Assembly: GCA_003574785.1 (NCBI GenBank)
Contig: QORU01000015.1
Span: 1 to 64,000, forward strand
Origin: Taklimakanibacter deserti
GTDB lineage: Bacteria > Pseudomonadota > Alphaproteobacteria > Rhizobiales > Aestuariivirgaceae
DNA: 64,000 nucleotides
Direction: 5' to 3'
Shown here: positions 26,140 through 34,251 of the stretch, one piece after another
Numbering within the stretch: the stretch's first letter is position 1
How the letters are laid out: the number at the start of each line of letters is the position of its first letter
The notes under the pieces: generated by a model
Seen by the model: the letters and a program-made list of their open reading frames with translations, nothing else
Database searches by the model: none
What the model was told of the DNA's origin: nothing
Translations under genes and position numbers: made by a program

Positions 26140-27996
26140 ATGTTCCGCGATCTTAGCACCAGCACAAAGCTTCTGCTTTTGTGCGGCCTTTTCATCCTTT
26201 CGCTCGCCGTAACGACCTACAGTCTCGTTACGGAGAAGCAGATAGCTATTCAATTCGCGCGAAAGGAGCTCATCGGCAGTCAGTACATTGCCGCTCTGCG
26301 CCCGACCTACGAGGTTGTCCTTGCCCAGCAGGGGGAGCGGGGGACGGTTGCCCTCATTCGCACCGACGAGCTCATCCGTGTGCTTACCTCGGGGCGGGCC
26401 GGGAGTGCCGTCGGACTGGAGACTGCCGAGCTCGAGCAGGCGCTTGTCAAGGCCTTGCGTGATCTGCCGCTGACCATGGCTGAAAGCGCCAATGGCAATG
26501 ATCCCGTGCAAAACGTGCTCGCCAAGGCGCGAAGCCTGATCGTGCGCGCCGCCGACGATTCCAACCTGACGCTCGATCCCGATATCGACAGCTACTATCT
26601 TCAGACGATCGTCACCACCAAGCTGCCGGCATGGCTTGCCCAGCTGGCCCGGATGCAGGCTCTGTTTAGCCGCTCCGTTCCATCAGGCACCTCGGTCGAG
26701 GAACACAGGGTCCGCTTTCAGGTGCTGGAAGGCGTCCTGCAGTCGCTCCTGGACGACACGGCAGAGGATCTCAAAGCGGCGTTTCGAGGGAACAACGGCG
26801 ACAGCGTGAAGAAGGCGACCGAGGGCGCGCTCTATACCGCCATCGCCGCTTCACGTTCCTATCTCGATGACTTGAAAGCCGGCATGAACGACAGCCCAGC
26901 CGACCCGGCCTCAGATCTTCTCGACCAGAGCTTTGCAAGGGCCACGAGCAGCGCAACCGCCGCGTGGACGGCCGTTCAAGGCGAGCTCGATCGTATTCTG
27001 CGGCAGCGTATCGACGGGCTGCTGGCCAGGCTGCGCGGCGGTGTCGGAGCGACGGGTGTGCTGGCAGCGCTCAGCCTTCTGGTCGCGTATCTGACCCTTC
27101 GCTATATCGTGACGCCGCTCAGGCGGCTCGAGGCGGTGGCGACAAACGTGCGCGAAACCAAGGACTATCGCCTGCGCGTCAACTATGACGGCAAGGACGA
27201 AATCGGACAGGTGGCGGTTGCGTTCAACGACATGTTGTCCGAGCTTTCCGCGACGCGTGAGCGGGAGAAGGCCGAGCAGACGGAACTGGCGCGCACCAGC
27301 AAGCTGATGACCATCGGGGCGATGACCGCCTCGATCGCCCATGAGGTCAATCAGCCGCTGGCCGCCGTCGTGACGAACAGCAACGCGGCGTTGCGCTGGC
27401 TGGCAAACCAGGAGCCCAATCTCGATGAGGCCCGCGCCGCGCTGAAGCGCATCATCGACAACGGCCATCGCGCGAGCAAGGTGATCGGCAGCATACGCGC
27501 GATGTTCAAAAAGGATCTTGCCGAACGAACCCGTTTCAATGTCAACGACCTGACGCGCGAAGTCCTGATCCTCGCTCAGGACAGTCTTCAGGCTCATCAG
27601 GTGACGCTGCGCACCGAGTTGCGTGAGGGGGTCCCCGAGGTGCTTGCCGACCGCGTGCAGCTGCAGCAGGTCCTGCTCAATTTGATCATCAACGGGGCCG
27701 AGGCAATGGCTGGGGTCACGGATCGCGAGCGCCTGTTGCAGGTGTCGTCCGCCGTCCACGATGCCGATGGGGTCGTCATAACGGTGACCGATTCGGGCAC
27801 GGGCATCGACCCCAAGGACATCAACCAGATTTTCGAGCCCTTCTATACGACGAAGGCGAGCGGGATGGGGATGGGATTGGCGATCTGCAAGTCCATTGTC
27901 GAGTCGCATGGCGGCCGGCTATGGGTGACGCCCGCAAATCCATGCGGAACGGCGTTTCACGTCGCGATGCCTGGTTATATGGTTGGCGAGGGATGA
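26140..27996 (+). CDS. Membrane sensor histidine kinase
   Basis: A 618-residue kinase. TM1 (KLLLLCGLFILSLAVTTYSL) is followed by a ~270-residue periplasmic sensor region, TM2 (GVLAALSLLVAYLTLRYI), and a HAMP linker (TPLRRLEAVATNVRETKDYR). The HisKA box holds the phospho-acceptor H401 (SIAHEVNQPLAAVVTNSNAA), and the ATPase part has NLIINGAEAM, DSGTGI and GMGMGLAICKSIVESHGG. The H-box type (HEVNQPLAAV) is that of FixL/TodS-like kinases that pair with NarL/FixJ regulators, which fits the overlapping next gene. The signal sensed is unknown. The start at 26140 has GGGGAA just upstream. Confidence 0.88.
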   Translation: MFRDLSTSTKLLLLCGLFILSLAVTTYSLVTEKQIAIQFARKELIGSQYIAALRPTYEVVLAQQGERGTVALIRTDELIRVLTSGRAGSAVGLETAELEQALVKALRDLPLTMAESANGNDPVQNVLAKARSLIVRAADDSNLTLDPDIDSYYLQTIVTTKLPAWLAQLARMQALFSRSVPSGTSVEEHRVRFQVLEGVLQSLLDDTAEDLKAAFRGNNGDSVKKATEGALYTAIAASRSYLDDLKAGMNDSPADPASDLLDQSFARATSSATAAWTAVQGELDRILRQRIDGLLARLRGGVGATGVLAALSLLVAYLTLRYIVTPLRRLEAVATNVRETKDYRLRVNYDGKDEIGQVAVAFNDMLSELSATREREKAEQTELARTSKLMTIGAMTASIAHEVNQPLAAVVTNSNAALRWLANQEPNLDEARAALKRIIDNGHRASKVIGSIRAMFKKDLAERTRFNVNDLTREVLILAQDSLQAHQVTLRTELREGVPEVLADRVQLQQVLLNLIINGAEAMAGVTDRERLLQVSSAVHDADGVVITVTDSGTGIDPKDINQIFEPFYTTKASGMGMGLAICKSIVESHGGRLWVTPANPCGTAFHVAMPGYMVGEG

Positions 27997-28634
27997 ACAA
28001 GAAAACATCGGAAACACAACCGGTCGTGTTCGTCATCGACGATGACCCGTCGGTGCGCGAGGCGCTCAGCAGCCTGTTTCGGTCCATCGGCCTGAGAGTC
28101 GAGCTGTTCGCATCGACCGCGGAGTTCCTGAGCACGGAACCATCGACCGCCCCCAGTTGCCTCGTGCTCGACGTCAGATTGCCAGGATTGAGCGGGCTCG
28201 ATTTTCAGACCGAACTGGCGAAAGCCAATATGCACATTCCCATCATATTCATAACGGGGCATGGCGATATTCCGATGACGGTCAAGGCGATGAAGGCGGG
28301 GGCGGTCGAATTCCTCACCAAGCCGTTTCGCGATCAGGATATGCTGGACGCCGTCCAGCTTGCATTTGCGAAGGATCGCCAACGCCGCGAGAGCGAGAAG
28401 ACGACGACCGACCTCAGGGCCAATTTCGAAACGCTCACCTCTCGCGAGCAAGAGGTCATGGCGCTGGTGACGGCGGGACTCATGAACAAGCAAATCGCGG
28501 CGGAAATCGGCGTCAGCGAGATTACGGTGAAGTTCCATCGCGGCAACGTCATGCGCAAGATGGGCGCTCGCTCATTCGCCGATCTGGTGAAAATGGCGGG
28601 CGTCCTCGGGGTGCGCCGTGCCAAAGCACAGTGA
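27993..28634 (+). CDS. FixJ/NarL-family response regulator
   Basis: A 213-residue DNA-binding regulator. The receiver domain has the acidic DDD cluster (residues 16-18), phospho-acceptor D60 in CLVLDVRLPGLSG and the lysine in FLTKPF. The LuxR-type HTH is near the C-terminus (LTSREQEVMALVTAGLMNKQ, ISEITVKFHR-like helix). The ATG overlaps the kinase stop (ATGA), so the two are translationally coupled and are a cognate pair. NarL-like heptamers at 28639, 29171 and 29251 are candidate targets. Confidence 0.9.
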   Translation: MNKKTSETQPVVFVIDDDPSVREALSSLFRSIGLRVELFASTAEFLSTEPSTAPSCLVLDVRLPGLSGLDFQTELAKANMHIPIIFITGHGDIPMTVKAMKAGAVEFLTKPFRDQDMLDAVQLAFAKDRQRRESEKTTTDLRANFETLTSREQEVMALVTAGLMNKQIAAEIGVSEITVKFHRGNVMRKMGARSFADLVKMAGVLGVRRAKAQ

Positions 28635-28636
28635 TT

Positions 28637-28650
28637 TATACCTATGTATA
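28637..28650. promoter_or_regulatory. TATACCTATGTATA palindrome with NarL-like heptamer
   Basis: A 14-base element, TATAC-CTAT-GTATA, directly after the response-regulator stop and about 85 bases before the single-domain receiver gene. It contains TACCTAT (28639-28645), which fits the NarL heptamer consensus TACYYMT. Candidate binding site for the adjacent regulator. Confidence 0.5.
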
Positions 28651-28734
28651 GTTTCACTCGCGCCGCCAATTGCTCAAATGTGAGGCAGTCACGGGGTCGA
28701 CCTGCGACCACGCCTTCAAAAAGGATAATCAATC

Positions 28735-29115
28735 TTGCCGGAGCCTGTCGTGATTTCGATTGTCGATGATGATGAATCCGTACGCGAAGCCACGAAAGGC
28801 CTTGTGAGGTCACTCGGTTACACCGCCGCGACATTCGAATCGGCTGAGGAATTCCTCAACTCGGAGCGCCGATACGATACGTCCTGCGTCATTGCTGACG
28901 TTCAGATGCCGGGTTTGAGCGGGGTCGAGATGCAGAGGCGCCTGATCGAGGAAGGCCACGATCTGCCCATGATATTCGTCACCGCTTTTCCCGAAGATCG
29001 GGTCCGGGCAACCGCAATGGAGGCCGGCGCGGTGGGCTTTCTGAGCAAGCCTTTCAATGAAGAGCATCTGATCGGCTGCCTCGATAGCGCGCTCGGGCGC
29101 CGCAGCGCCGACTGA
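28735..29115 (+). CDS. Single-domain response regulator (receiver only)
   Basis: A 126-residue receiver of the FixJ/NtrC-like type without an output domain. Seen: DDDES (11-15), phospho-acceptor D55 in CVIADVQMPGLSG, and FLSKPF. Stand-alone receivers act as phosphate sinks or bind partner proteins. The TTG start at 28735 has AAGGA about 9 bases upstream. It follows the kinase/regulator pair by 100 bases but has its own upstream heptamer site, so it is probably a target as well as a component of the same circuit. Confidence 0.85.
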   Translation: MPEPVVISIVDDDESVREATKGLVRSLGYTAATFESAEEFLNSERRYDTSCVIADVQMPGLSGVEMQRRLIEEGHDLPMIFVTAFPEDRVRATAMEAGAVGFLSKPFNEEHLIGCLDSALGRRSAD

Positions 29116-29166
29116 TGGACCGCCGGTTCATGCCGGCGGCCGCGGCCAAGACCCCATACAATCAGT

Positions 29167-29184
29167 CCTATACCTAAGCATAGG
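29167..29184. promoter_or_regulatory. CCTATACCTAAGCATAGG inverted repeat (NarL/FixJ-like site)
   Basis: CCTAT and ATAGG arms around ACCTAAGC, with TACCTAA at 29171-29177, a near match to TACYYMT. It lies 115 bases upstream of the small membrane peptide gene. It shares TATACCTA with 28637 and 29249. Confidence 0.5.
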
Positions 29185-29248
29185 CGTGCCCCGCACTTTC
29201 GAGGTCGCCGCTTTCCCTGCGTATCATTGAGCGATTGCGGGCCGGCGC

Positions 29249-29257
29249 TATACCTAT
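29249..29257. promoter_or_regulatory. TATACCTAT motif, third copy
   Basis: Contains TACCTAT (29251-29257), a second heptamer 80 bases after the first in the same intergenic region and 42 bases before the ATG at 29299. Confidence 0.4.
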
Positions 29258-29298
29258 CGCCAAAATTCCAAGAAGGAATTGGCTATAGGGAGGTCTTG

Positions 29299-29424
29299 AT
29301 GACCAACGTGCGGTTCTTTCATTCAGTTCTCATCGGGCTCATCGCTGCGACGTTCTTGTCCGGCGCGATGATGGTTGGGCTGGCCATGACAACCGATCCC
29401 TCCGGCTATGAGCGGTTATATTAA
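29299..29424 (+). CDS. Small membrane peptide (41 aa)
   Basis: A 41-residue peptide with a single hydrophobic helix (FFHSVLIGLIAATFLSGAMMVGLAM) and a short polar end (TTDPSGYERLY). GGGAGG lies 5 bases before the ATG, a strong ribosome site for such a short frame, and two NarL-like boxes lie upstream. I do not recognise a family. The next small frame begins one base after its stop. Confidence 0.55.
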   Translation: MTNVRFFHSVLIGLIAATFLSGAMMVGLAMTTDPSGYERLY

Positions 29425-29425
29425 G

Positions 29426-29623
29426 ATGACCCGGTCCCTCAAGCTTCACAGCTGCGCTCTTTTCCTTGCATTTTGCATGCTCACGGTGCTTCCGGTGGCT
29501 TCCCGCGCCCCCTTCATCAGCGCAGCGGATCAGCGCGGCGAATCGACAATCCACAAGAACGGGCCCACGCCCATGTGGATGGCAGGAACATCCGCCCCGG
29601 CCAAAGCGAAGGCCTGGAGCTGA
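29426..29623 (+). CDS. Small exported peptide (65 aa)
   Basis: A 65-residue frame beginning one base after the stop of the 41-residue peptide. It starts with a plausible signal peptide (MTRSLKLHSCALFLAFCM, then VLPVASRAP) and ends with a polar region rich in P, K and A. No family recognised. Tight spacing suggests translation coupled to the upstream peptide; without that the frame would be doubtful. Confidence 0.4.
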   Translation: MTRSLKLHSCALFLAFCMLTVLPVASRAPFISAADQRGESTIHKNGPTPMWMAGTSAPAKAKAWS

Positions 29624-29688
29624 CCAGCATTATGGCCGCTCCTCCTCCCCAGGGCGGCCAGCCCGGGCGTTTTCCCCTCACGCCCGCT

Positions 29689-29726
29689 AAAGCGTGATGG
29701 CGACTTAGAAAAAGCCATCACGCTTT
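29689..29726 (+). terminator. Stem-loop terminator upstream of LacI locus
   Basis: AAAGCGTGATGGC (29689-29701) pairs perfectly with GCCATCACGCTTT (29714-29726) around a 12-base loop, followed by ATCTTTGTT. It insulates the peptide genes from the LacI operon. Confidence 0.7.
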
Positions 29727-29900
29727 ATCTTTGTTCGAACCTGATCTGGCCGGTTTAAGCCCGGCCATACCCTTTGCGAGCCGAAGCTCCCATCCGGATT
29801 CGAATGACCGCGATGCGCCGGCGTCAAGCGCCGGGTGAGAAAGCTCCGAATCAACACCCAAAATTGTCCTTGCGCTTGTCACAGACATCTGAATAGACTG

Positions 29901-29925
29901 CAAAGCGCTTTGGCAAAGCGCTTTG
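29901..29925. promoter_or_regulatory. Tandem LacI-type operators
   Basis: Two perfect 12-base palindromes CAAAGCGCTTTG lie at 29901-29912 and 29914-29925, separated by one base. The central GCGC-type palindrome is typical of LacI/GalR operators. They lie 18 bases upstream of the lacI-type start codon, so autorepression of the whole operon is likely. Confidence 0.75.
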
Positions 29926-29943
29926 GTAACTTTGGGTTGAGAT

Positions 29944-30969
29944 ATGTCTGTTGTCTCAATAGCGGATGTGGCTGCTGCAGCGGGGGTCAGCCCGACGACC
30001 GTTTCGCACGCGCTCAGCGGCAAGCGGAAGGTGAGCCCTGACATCGTAAGGCGCGTCAGGGAAGCGATGGATCGCCTTGGCTACCAGCCCAGCCGCACCG
30101 CGCAGAACCTGGCGCGCGGGACCACGCGGATCCTGGCAATCGTGGTGCCGGATATCGGCAACAGCTATTTCGCCGAGCTCGCCAAGGGCGTCGAGGCGGC
30201 GGCGGTGGAGCGCGGCTACAATGTGATCCTGTGCACCACCGGCTTCGATCACGAAAGAGAGATGCAATATCTCCAGATGATCAAGTCGCGCGCGGTGGAC
30301 GGCATCATCTACTCGGCGGGCGCGCCGCCCACGAATAGCGAGCTCCACCGCCTGCTCGGCGACGTGCCGTTGGTATTCGTGGACGAAGAGATCGTGGGCA
30401 CCGACTTCACCTCGGTTGTCTCGGACAGCGAAAATGGCGCCAAGCTGGTCGCCCGTCATCTGCTCGATCTCGGTCACCGCTCCGCCTTGCTGCTCGACAT
30501 ACAGGGCAATGGCGCAACGAGCATCCGCCGTGTCGGCGGCTTTCGCGCGGCATGGCGCGCCGGCGGCGGTGGCGATTTTCCGATCGTCAAATCGGATCTC
30601 ACCGAACAAGGCGGCCGCGCCGCCGTGATCCCCTATATCGAGGCGATGCGCACCGGCGAGATCACCGCGATCTTCGCGCTCAACGATTTCATGGCGATCG
30701 GCGCCATCAATCAGCTGCGCAAGGCGGGAATAGACGTACCACGCAGTGTCTCGGTCGTGGGATTCGACGACGTCTCGGCCGGCGCCTACAGCTACCCTCC
30801 CCTCACCACGATACGCCAGAATGTTCTGGGCCTGGGTGCTGCGGCGACGGCGGCCCTCATCGACTCCCTTGATGATCGTAAGCCGCTCAGCGGCGAACAG
30901 GTGGTGCTTCCCGTCGAGCTGGTCATTCGCGAATCGACCAGCACCGCTCCGCGCCGGGAGGCGAGATAG
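29944..30969 (+). CDS. LacI/GalR-family transcriptional regulator
   Basis: A 341-residue repressor. The N-terminal HTH (VSIADVAAAAGVSPTTVSHA) and hinge helix (RTAQNLARG) are intact. The periplasmic-binding-protein-like ligand domain follows (ILAIVVPDIGNSYFAELAKG, DGIIYSAG, VSVVGFDDVSAGAYS). Effector unknown; relatives sense sugars or nucleosides. First gene of the operon with the kinase and ECF transporter and placed right behind the tandem operators. The downstream kinase gene starts one base after its stop. Confidence 0.92.
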   Translation: MSVVSIADVAAAAGVSPTTVSHALSGKRKVSPDIVRRVREAMDRLGYQPSRTAQNLARGTTRILAIVVPDIGNSYFAELAKGVEAAAVERGYNVILCTTGFDHEREMQYLQMIKSRAVDGIIYSAGAPPTNSELHRLLGDVPLVFVDEEIVGTDFTSVVSDSENGAKLVARHLLDLGHRSALLLDIQGNGATSIRRVGGFRAAWRAGGGGDFPIVKSDLTEQGGRAAVIPYIEAMRTGEITAIFALNDFMAIGAINQLRKAGIDVPRSVSVVGFDDVSAGAYSYPPLTTIRQNVLGLGAAATAALIDSLDDRKPLSGEQVVLPVELVIRESTSTAPRREAR

Positions 30970-30970
30970 C

Positions 30971-31951
30971 ATGTCGAAATATTCGGTGTTCTTCGGCGAC
31001 GTGGCGGAGGACGAGTATTACGCCGCGCCGTTCTTTCCGGCCCCCGGCGACAAGATCATCGTCAAGGCGCTGGAGCCCCAGTTCGGCGGCATGGTCGCGA
31101 ACGCCGCCTCGATTTTCGCTCATTACGGGATGGCGACTTCCTTCATCTCGCAATTGAATTCGGGCCCCTTGACCCAGAAGCTGCTCGGTCAATTGCGCGC
31201 TGCCGGACTCAACACCGATCACGTCATCTTCGACGATGCGGTTCCCGATTCCAAATGCATCATTCTCATTTCCGGCAATCAGCACATCGTCATCATTCCG
31301 AAGCTGGGCATCACCAGGTCCGAGATCACGCCCGCGATGTTCGAGCACATGGCCGGCGCGGAATTCCTCTTCACCACCTTGACCGACGCGCGGCCGTTCC
31401 GGATGCGGGACCTGACGGCGCCGGGCGTACTGTCGGCATTGCGCCGGCGCGGCACCAAGATCGTGATGGATGTGGATGTTTACAACCTGGAAAACCATCC
31501 CTCCGGCTTGATCGAATATTGCGACATCCTGTTCATGAATTCCCTCGGCAAGCGGCGCTTCACCCAGGTCGGCAATGATATAGATGCGCTTCTCGAGGCC
31601 GGCGCGACCGCGATCGTCGTGACCAAGGACAGCGACGGCTGCGATCTCCATACGGCGAAGGGCATCAGGAGCATTCCCGGCTACAAGGTCGACGTCGTCG
31701 ACGTGACCGGTGCCGGAGACACGTTCTCGAGCTCATTTCTCTATGCCTATTCGCAATCGGCAGATCTCGTGGCTGCCGCCGAATTCGCCAATGCGGCGGC
31801 GGCACTTTCCGTCGGCAAGGTCGGCGCCCGCGGCGGAATGACGACCGATAAGGCGGTGCGGGCCTTCATGAAGGAACACGGCGGTGCTCGTATGAACGAC
31901 CAACAACCAAGATCAAACCAGGGAGGAAAGGAAGACCATGTCACAGGATAA
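30971..31951 (+). CDS. PfkB-family carbohydrate/nucleoside kinase
   Basis: A 326-residue ribokinase-fold kinase. The C-terminal PfkB signature with the catalytic base is present (VDVTGAGDTFSSSF), as is an N-terminal GG motif (QFGGMVANAASIFAHYG). Family members phosphorylate sugars, sugar phosphates, nucleosides or vitamin B6, so the incoming ECF substrate may be trapped by phosphorylation. GGAGG precedes the ATG. The final ~15 residues overlap the S-component gene by 14 bases. Confidence 0.9.
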   Translation: MSKYSVFFGDVAEDEYYAAPFFPAPGDKIIVKALEPQFGGMVANAASIFAHYGMATSFISQLNSGPLTQKLLGQLRAAGLNTDHVIFDDAVPDSKCIILISGNQHIVIIPKLGITRSEITPAMFEHMAGAEFLFTTLTDARPFRMRDLTAPGVLSALRRRGTKIVMDVDVYNLENHPSGLIEYCDILFMNSLGKRRFTQVGNDIDALLEAGATAIVVTKDSDGCDLHTAKGIRSIPGYKVDVVDVTGAGDTFSSSFLYAYSQSADLVAAAEFANAAAALSVGKVGARGGMTTDKAVRAFMKEHGGARMNDQQPRSNQGGKEDHVTG

Positions 31952-32579
31952 TACTTTGTCGAAGACCATGCAGGGCTATGGGCGCCTGACGATATTCATG
32001 ATTCCCATCGGCATCGCCATCAACTTCGTGGGCGGCCAGTTCGCGCTGTTGCTGAAGCTGCCGGTCTATCTCGACAGCATCGGAACGATCCTGGTCGGCG
32101 CCACATGCGGCGGCCTGCCCGGCGCGCTGGTGGGAGCCGTCTCGAACGTCCTCAATTCGATCACGTCGCCGCCCACCATGGTGTTCGGCATCCTCAGCAT
32201 CATGTTCGGATTGCTGGCGGGGTGGCTCGCCAAGCGGGGCGTGTTCACCAGCCTGACGCTGACGCTGCTGAGCGCCATTCCCTTTGCCTTCATCGGCGGC
32301 GTGCTGGGCGCTCTGCTCACGATATGGGTGTTCGGCGGCCTCGCCGTCGGTGGCGGCGCGCTGGTGGTCGGAGCCTTGACCGCGGCCGGGTTCGACATCA
32401 ATACGGCGAACTTCCTGGCGCAAGTGCCCATGGATGTGCTCGACAAGGTCCCGACGGTTCTCGTCGTCTATGCGATCCTGAAGGGCATGCCGAAGCGGCT
32501 CTTCGCCAAGCTGCCATTGGGCTATATCTATCTCGACAAACGCTCAGCGACGACGGCCGCCCAAAAGCCGACGGCGTGA
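31938..32579 (+). CDS. ECF transporter S component (substrate-binding membrane protein)
   Basis: A 213-residue hydrophobic protein with about six helices (TIFMIPIGIAINFVGGQFAL; YLDSIGTILVGATCGGLPGA; LTLLSAIPFAFIGGVLGALL). The pattern of a Gly/Ala-rich TM1 entering FVGGQF and an extended LDSIGT loop is that of energy-coupling-factor S components, which bind the vitamin-like substrate. It is followed by the T and both A subunits, making a dedicated group I system. AGGAAAGGA precedes the start. Which substrate family it belongs to I cannot tell; it does not look like BioY or ThiT. Confidence 0.8.
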   Translation: MSQDNTLSKTMQGYGRLTIFMIPIGIAINFVGGQFALLLKLPVYLDSIGTILVGATCGGLPGALVGAVSNVLNSITSPPTMVFGILSIMFGLLAGWLAKRGVFTSLTLTLLSAIPFAFIGGVLGALLTIWVFGGLAVGGGALVVGALTAAGFDINTANFLAQVPMDVLDKVPTVLVVYAILKGMPKRLFAKLPLGYIYLDKRSATTAAQKPTA

Positions 32580-32582
32580 GCC

Positions 32583-33407
32583 ATGCAGCAAGACGCCACG
32601 AAGGAGCGTGCCGAGATCGACCGGGAGTTCGTCGAAGCTTTTCGACGCCCGGTAAGCCAGGGAAATTGGGTTCGGGATATCAACCCCCTCATCGCCTTCC
32701 TGGTGCTCGGCTGCCTCGCGATCATCCCCATCTGGATAGAAGGGCTGATCGCGCCGCTCGCGATGTGCGCGGCATTCGTGGCGATCTCGCTGTTGGCCGG
32801 CGTCGGCCGCCCCTTCATCCCGGGCTATCTGAAGCTGTTCCTGGCGGTCGGGCTGATCCTGTTCGTCCTCAGGGCGGCATTCGAGCCGGGCGATCTCGTG
32901 TTGTTCGAATTCGGCCCCTTGTCTCCGACCTGGGAAGGCGTGCAGAGCGGCGCCCGCTTCGCTCTTGTCGTGATGGTCCTGTGCGGGGCGCTGACGCTCT
33001 ATGCCGCACTGATACCGGCAAAATACCTGATGCTGGCGCTCGAGCAGCAGGGCCTGACGCCGCGCGCAACCTATGTCCTGCTGGCCTCGTTCCAGGCGAT
33101 CACCGATCTCGGAAAGAATGTCCGGGTCGTCATGGACGCGCAGAAATCACGCGGGATCGAGACGGAAGGTTCGATCCTGACGCGCAGCAAGGCGTTCTTC
33201 CCGATCATTGCGCCGGCCTTCCTGGCCGCGATGAACCAGACGGAAGAAAGAGCGGTCGCTCTCGATGCCCGCGCTTTCAGCTCCAAGACGCCGCATACGC
33301 GCCTCATATCGCTGCGCGGTCCGCGTCCGTGGGAGTTCGGGCTTTTGCTCGTCGCTGTGGCGGGTACGGTCGTCTCGATCATGGGAGCCTATCTGTCATG
33401 GCTCTAG
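32583..33407 (+). CDS. ecfT: ECF transporter T component
   Basis: A 274-residue transmembrane coupling protein. Helices surround NPLIAFLVLGCLAIIPIWIE and LYLAVGLILFVL-like segments. The two cytoplasmic coupling-helix motifs that contact the ATPases are visible as AQKSRGIE and LDARAFS, variants of the A-R-G/A motifs. It joins the S component to the two ATPases. The stop lies inside the start of the first ATPase gene (10-base overlap). The N-terminal ~30 residues are polar and longer than in many EcfT proteins. Confidence 0.88.
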   Translation: MQQDATKERAEIDREFVEAFRRPVSQGNWVRDINPLIAFLVLGCLAIIPIWIEGLIAPLAMCAAFVAISLLAGVGRPFIPGYLKLFLAVGLILFVLRAAFEPGDLVLFEFGPLSPTWEGVQSGARFALVVMVLCGALTLYAALIPAKYLMLALEQQGLTPRATYVLLASFQAITDLGKNVRVVMDAQKSRGIETEGSILTRSKAFFPIIAPAFLAAMNQTEERAVALDARAFSSKTPHTRLISLRGPRPWEFGLLLVAVAGTVVSIMGAYLSWL

Positions 33408-34246
33408 TGTCGATGAACGACGTCAGCTTCACCTATGCCTATTCCGAGCAGCCTGCCTTGCGCGACGTCTCGCTGCAGCTGGAGGAAGGCCTCCTCTATG
33501 GCGTCATCGGCACCAATGCGAGCGGCAAGACCACCCTCTGCAGCCTCATCCGCGGCCTCATTCCCCTGTTCCACCCAGGCACCTTGACGGGCAAGGTCGA
33601 GATCAGAGGACGCAATCTCCTGGATTGGGATCCTGCGCACCTCGCCCGCGCCATCGGTTGCGTATTCGAGAATCCGTTCACCCAGATCAGCGGCATCAAG
33701 GACACCATCTTCGAGGAGATCGCCTTCGGCCTGGAGAATATCGGCGTGCCGCGCGAGGAGATGATCACACGCGTGCTGGGCGTGGTCGAGCGGCTGGAAC
33801 TCCAGTCCCTCATAAAGAAGAATCCGAACGAGCTGTCCGGCGGTCAGCGCCAGAAAGTCGCGTTCGCGGCGATCGTCGCCATGGAAGCGGACTTCATCGT
33901 CATCGATGAGCCGACGTCCCAGCTCGACCCCGAGGCTTCCGATGCGGTGTTCGGCATCATCGGCGACTTGCGCAAGCAGGGCAAGTCGATCGTCCTCGTC
34001 GAGCATAAGATCGATCTGATGGCGCAGCATGCCGACCGGATCATCGTCATGAAGGACGGCAAAGTGTTGGCCGAGGGCCCGACCGGAGACATTCTCACCT
34101 CCGAGATCATGGACGTGGCGGACGTTCCCCGCCCGGAAGTGACGGATCTGGCCTTGGCGCTCAAAGGCACCGCCAAGGCCCTTCCCACCTTGCCCATCAC
34201 CCGGGCGCAGGCCTTTGACGCCATTTCACCGCGATTGTCCGGCTGA
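33398..34246 (+). CDS. ecfA1: ECF transporter ATPase A (EcfA1-like)
   Basis: A 282-residue ABC ATPase. Walker A is GTNASGKTT (G38-K44-T45), the Q-loop region is CVFENPFTQISG, signature [20 protein letters not shown], Walker B DFIVIDEPTSQLDPE, and H-loop LVEHKIDLM. The F-E-N-P Q-loop variant is typical of ECF ATPases (Q replaced by E). All catalytic motifs are intact. It pairs with the second ATPase, whose signature is degenerate. Confidence 0.9.
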   Translation: MALVSMNDVSFTYAYSEQPALRDVSLQLEEGLLYGVIGTNASGKTTLCSLIRGLIPLFHPGTLTGKVEIRGRNLLDWDPAHLARAIGCVFENPFTQISGIKDTIFEEIAFGLENIGVPREEMITRVLGVVERLELQSLIKKNPNELSGGQRQKVAFAAIVAMEADFIVIDEPTSQLDPEASDAVFGIIGDLRKQGKSIVLVEHKIDLMAQHADRIIVMKDGKVLAEGPTGDILTSEIMDVADVPRPEVTDLALALKGTAKALPTLPITRAQAFDAISPRLSG

Positions 34247-34251
34247 GCGGC

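Larger units (their letters stand above)
29624..29943. other. 320-base intergenic region before the LacI locus
   Basis: It contains a terminator (29689-29726) and the tandem LacI-type operators (29901-29925). Between them I see no gene and no further clear signal. Confidence 0.6.

Noticed and set aside
32105..33397. Long N-terminal extension of the EcfA1 frame across the S and T genes
   Set aside because: It overlaps two well-supported membrane-protein genes; the ABC domain begins at the ATG at 33398.
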